Of a DNA stretch of 7,107 nucleotides, positions 5,411-7,107 are shown in pieces. Each line of letters begins with the position of its first letter. Positions within the stretch are counted from its first letter, which is position 1. The position numbers were made by a program, and so were the translations under genes. The DNA lies in assembly GCA_938041705.1 (NCBI GenBank), contig CALISP010000055.1, positions 1-7,107 on the forward strand, given 5' to 3'. This DNA comes from an uncultured Cocleimonas sp. Lineage in GTDB: Bacteria > Pseudomonadota > Gammaproteobacteria > Thiotrichales > Thiotrichaceae. The notes under the pieces are model-generated. The model saw only the letters and a program-made list of their open reading frames with translations, did no database searches and was not told the DNA's origin.

Positions 5411-6783
5411 TACTTCTTCATGTCCGATTTCCTGTAAGCCGCGTTATTCACAATGGTTTTTTTCAAACCGGCTTGCTCGTCTTGTTCGCGTAAGTGTTTT
5501 AGCTTTTCGCCTATTTTTAATTCTAAGCCGCGCGCTACAGGTTCGTAGTAAATGCGTTCGCCTATTTCTTCAGGAAAGTAACTTTCACCGGCTGCATAAG
5601 CGCCTTCTTCTTTATGAGCGTAGCGATAGTCTTTACCGAAGTCTAGATCTTTCATGAAGGTGGTTGGTGCGTTACGCAGATGATTTGGCACATCGAGTGA
5701 GCCTGAATTTTTGGCGTCTTGCATGGCATGATTGTAAGCACTGTAAACCGCATTACTCTTTGGTGCTGAAGAGAGATAGATTAGGGCTTGGGCGATGGTT
5801 AATTCGCCTTCGGGACTGCCTAGACGTTCGTAGGTTGCCCATGCATTTAGCGCTATTTCCAAAGCACGTGGATCAGCATTGCCGATGTCTTCGCTTGCCA
5901 TTCTTACCACACGACGTGCGATGTAAAGCGGATCACAACCGCCATCGATCATGCGGCAAAACCAGTACACTGCGGCATCAGGATTACTACCACGCATCGA
6001 TTTATGCATAGCTGAGATTTGTTCGTAAAATAGATCGCCGCCTTTATCAAAACGGCGCACACCTTCGCTGGCGATTTCTTCAATGGTGGCAACGGTAATT
6101 TTGCCGTCGACGGATAAGTCAGTGGCAATTTCTAGGTAATTTAGACTGCGTCGTGCATCGCCATCAGCAACTCGTGCAAGAAACGTTAGGGCATCGTCTT
6201 CGATTTCTAGATTGAGTTTACCGAGGCCTTTTTCTGAATCATTTATTGCTGCTAATACGATGCGTTTAATATCGTCTTCAGTCAGCGAACGCAATATGTA
6301 GGTTCTTACTCGTGAGAGTAATGCGTTGTTGAGTTCGAATGATGGGTTTTCGGTGGTTGCACCGATAAAGCTAAACGTACCGTCTTCAACATGTGGCAAG
6401 AATGCATCTTGCTGTGATTTGTTAAAGCGATGTACTTCATCGACAAATAACACGGTACTGCGACCATCTAATTGATGATTCTGTTGCGCTAGTTTAACGG
6501 CTTCGCGGATGTCTTTAACGCCCGACAACACTGCCGACATGGTTATGAATTCAGCACCGCTGTATTTTGCAATCATTCTTGCTAGTGTGGTTTTACCTGT
6601 ACCCGGTGGGCCCCAGAACAGCATTGAATGTAATCGATCTTGCTCGATTGCCGCACGCAATTGTTTGCCTTCGCCCAAGATATGTTGTTGGCCGACGTAT
6701 TCATCCAGCGATTGTGGGCGCATGCGTTCTGCGAGCGGTTTGTTATCTGGATTAATATTGATTTTGTCGTTGGGGTTATTCAC
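5410..6783 (-). CDS. rarA: Replication-associated recombination protein A (RarA/MgsA), clamp-loader-like AAA+ ATPase
   Basis: AAA+ ATPase that acts at stalled replication forks and single-strand gaps, interacting with SSB in E. coli; 457 residues against 447 in E. coli. The conserved start block PLAERMRPQSLDEYVGQQHI is at about 16-35. Walker A is GPPGTGKT at 58-65, Walker B VLFVDEVHR at 111-119 (D115, E116), sensor 1 GATTENPSF at 141-149, the arginine-finger segment LLSRVR at 155-160 and sensor 2 DGDARRSLN at 207-215. The C-terminal tetramerisation part contains SEDIGNADPRA, APKSNAVY and LRNAPT. The only usual start codon upstream of the conserved block is a GTG (6783-6781), with a stop in frame at 6834-6832. 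The resulting N-terminus has nearly the E. coli length. No ribosome-binding site precedes the GTG. Its coding strand is C-rich, like mgtE. Confidence 0.97.
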   Translation of the reverse strand: MNNPNDKININPDNKPLAERMRPQSLDEYVGQQHILGEGKQLRAAIEQDRLHSMLFWGPPGTGKTTLARMIAKYSGAEFITMSAVLSGVKDIREAVKLAQQNHQLDGRSTVLFVDEVHRFNKSQQDAFLPHVEDGTFSFIGATTENPSFELNNALLSRVRTYILRSLTEDDIKRIVLAAINDSEKGLGKLNLEIEDDALTFLARVADGDARRSLNYLEIATDLSVDGKITVATIEEIASEGVRRFDKGGDLFYEQISAMHKSMRGSNPDAAVYWFCRMIDGGCDPLYIARRVVRMASEDIGNADPRALEIALNAWATYERLGSPEGELTIAQALIYLSSAPKSNAVYSAYNHAMQDAKNSGSLDVPNHLRNAPTTFMKDLDFGKDYRYAHKEEGAYAAGESYFPEEIGERIYYEPVARGLELKIGEKLKHLREQDEQAGLKKTIVNNAAYRKSDMKK

Positions 6784-6789
6784 GCTTGA

Positions 6790-6798
6790 ATTGTAGCA
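6790..6798 (-). promoter_or_regulatory. Extended -10 promoter candidate for rarA (possibly leaderless)
   Basis: The minus strand reads TGCTACAAT, an extended -10 of the TGnTAnnnT form. Its last base is six bases from the GTG start, so RNA would be expected to begin at or next to the GTG itself. There is no clear -35 hexamer, as is common with extended -10 promoters. Confidence 0.45.
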
Positions 6799-6837
6799 TC
6801 CAAAAATAGTTGAGAATAATCTTAATAAAATCTAAAA

Positions 6838-6955
6838 AGGGGGTGCCTTCTTAGCCTCCCTAGGAGGCAAGAAGGTAGTAGAGTAATTTCCGTAAGGAAA
6901 TACCGTGGAAGGTCGAAGCAATGAACGGAAATACCCAAGTAGTTTCATTTCCCGT
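6838..6955 (+). ncRNA. Candidate structured RNA or leader with alternative helices
   Basis: Three pairings can be drawn. P1 is CCTTCTT-A-GCCTCC (6846-6859) with GGAGGC-AAGAAGG (6863-6875): thirteen pairs, one bulge, three-base loop. P2 is ATTTCC (6886-6891) with GGAAAT (6896-6901), closed by a GUAA tetraloop of the GNRA type. P3 is ATTTCCGT (6886-6893) with ACGGAAAT (6925-6932), which excludes P2. The same 6925-6932 arm can instead pair with ATTTCCCGT at 6947-6955. GGAAATACC occurs twice (6896-6904 and 6927-6935). It is more GC-rich than its flanks and holds no protein gene. It could be a leader of the gene at 7104, a free RNA, or part of an element whose protein lies beyond the window. The strand is inferred from that gene; I do not recognise an Rfam class. 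Confidence 0.45.
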
Positions 6956-6960
6956 ATAAT
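6955..6960 (+). promoter_or_regulatory. Candidate -10 box for the gene at 7104
   Basis: Perfect TATAAT, but with a poor -35 (TACCCA at 17 bases). A rival promoter is TTGACT (7035-7040) with TAAAAT (7056-7061), both five of six but only 15 bases apart. The first would give a leader of about 137 bases containing the hairpins at 6987-7089; the second about 36 bases. Confidence 0.3.
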
Positions 6961-6986
6961 TCTTTAAAATACAATCATCTAAGGGC

Positions 6987-7042
6987 TTAGTTGATTACTT
7001 TACATTTATTTACATGAACTAGTTTTCATGTCGATTGACTAA
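6987..7042 (+). repeat. Nested hairpin in the leader of the gene at 7104
   Basis: TTAGTTGATT (6987-6996) can pair over all ten bases with GATTGACTAA (7033-7042) as RNA, three of them G-U pairs. Inside is the perfect stem ACATGAA (7012-7018) with TTCATGT (7025-7031) around CTAGTT. The G-U pairs are possible only in the + strand RNA, which hints at that direction of transcription. Confidence 0.4.
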
Positions 7043-7070
7043 CAATAATACGAAATAAAATTAACAAGAC

Positions 7071-7089
7071 GTAATTCTTGATGAATTAC
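7071..7089 (+). repeat. Hairpin directly in front of the ribosome-binding site
   Basis: GTAATTC (7071-7077) pairs perfectly with GAATTAC (7083-7089) around TTGAT, ending three bases before the AGGGG ribosome-binding site. A competing stem, CAAGA/TCTTG (7065-7080), overlaps it. It could modulate initiation at 7104. Confidence 0.35.
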
Positions 7090-7103
7090 ATTAGGGGAAT
7101 AAC

Positions 7104-7107
7104 ATGG
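7104..7107 (+). CDS. Start of an unidentified gene cut by the window edge
   Basis: An ATG at 7104-7106 stands six bases after a good ribosome-binding site, AGGGG (7093-7097), with an in-frame TAG at 7092-7094 just upstream. Only the first codon is visible, so nothing can be said about the product. It is divergent from rarA. Confidence 0.5.

Noticed and set aside
6834..6875. Minus-strand intrinsic terminator (GC-rich hairpin followed by CACCCCCTTTTT)
   Set aside because: The T-run is separated from the hairpin by seven bases, and no minus-strand gene ends upstream of it in the window. It would sit between a promoter-like region and rarA.
6921..6959. Short frame with a GGAAGG-like ribosome-binding site, coding for about 12 residues (MNGNTQVVSFPV)
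   Set aside because: It is too short to call. Its start and stop fall inside the alternative helices and the TATAAT, and the composition is not like an attenuation peptide. It could be a regulatory leader peptide, but nothing else supports it.
6838..7103. Naming the structured region as HEARO/omega RNA or a retron msr-msd
   Set aside because: I see no long a1/a2 inverted repeat framing a retron RNA and cannot confirm an omega-RNA match by eye. The protein gene that would decide lies outside the window.

Overview
The window looks like chromosomal DNA from a moderately AT-rich gammaproteobacterium. The basis is a RarA protein close to the E. coli type, a proteobacterial MgtE, a HigBA pair and a PAS-GGDEF protein. 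I cannot name a genus. No transposase, integrase, phage gene, tRNA, rRNA or CRISPR array is visible.

Layout. Bases 1-450 (+) hold the 3' part of an unknown four-helix membrane protein. It converges on a PAS-GGDEF diguanylate cyclase (616-1548, -). A class I methyltransferase follows (1764-2366, -). Then comes an 850-base, very AT-rich gap without a gene (2367-3216). After it lie the magnesium transporter mgtE (3217-4596, -), the toxin-antitoxin pair higB-higA (5320 down to 4700, -) and the replication-fork ATPase gene rarA (5410-6783, -). The last 320 bases (6784-7103) carry no protein gene except the likely start of a + strand gene at 7104; they are rich in inverted repeats.

How the genes relate. 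There is little sign of one operon. Most genes appear to be separate transcription units with their own upstream signals; only higBA is clearly co-transcribed. The functions are c-di-GMP signalling, methylation, Mg2+ homeostasis, stress or addiction, and replication-fork maintenance.

The most interesting parts are non-coding. (1) The gap at 2367-3216 holds a close group of DnaA-box-like 9-mers. G/C strand bias changes sign across it, from C>G on the left to G>C on the right, although the genes on both sides lie on the same strand. This fits a replication origin. (2) Three copies of a stem-loop family share an 18-base left arm and sit in the same orientation right behind the 3' ends of genes. 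(3) The 6838-7100 region looks like a structured leader or small RNA with mutually exclusive helices, just upstream of a gene that the window cuts off.
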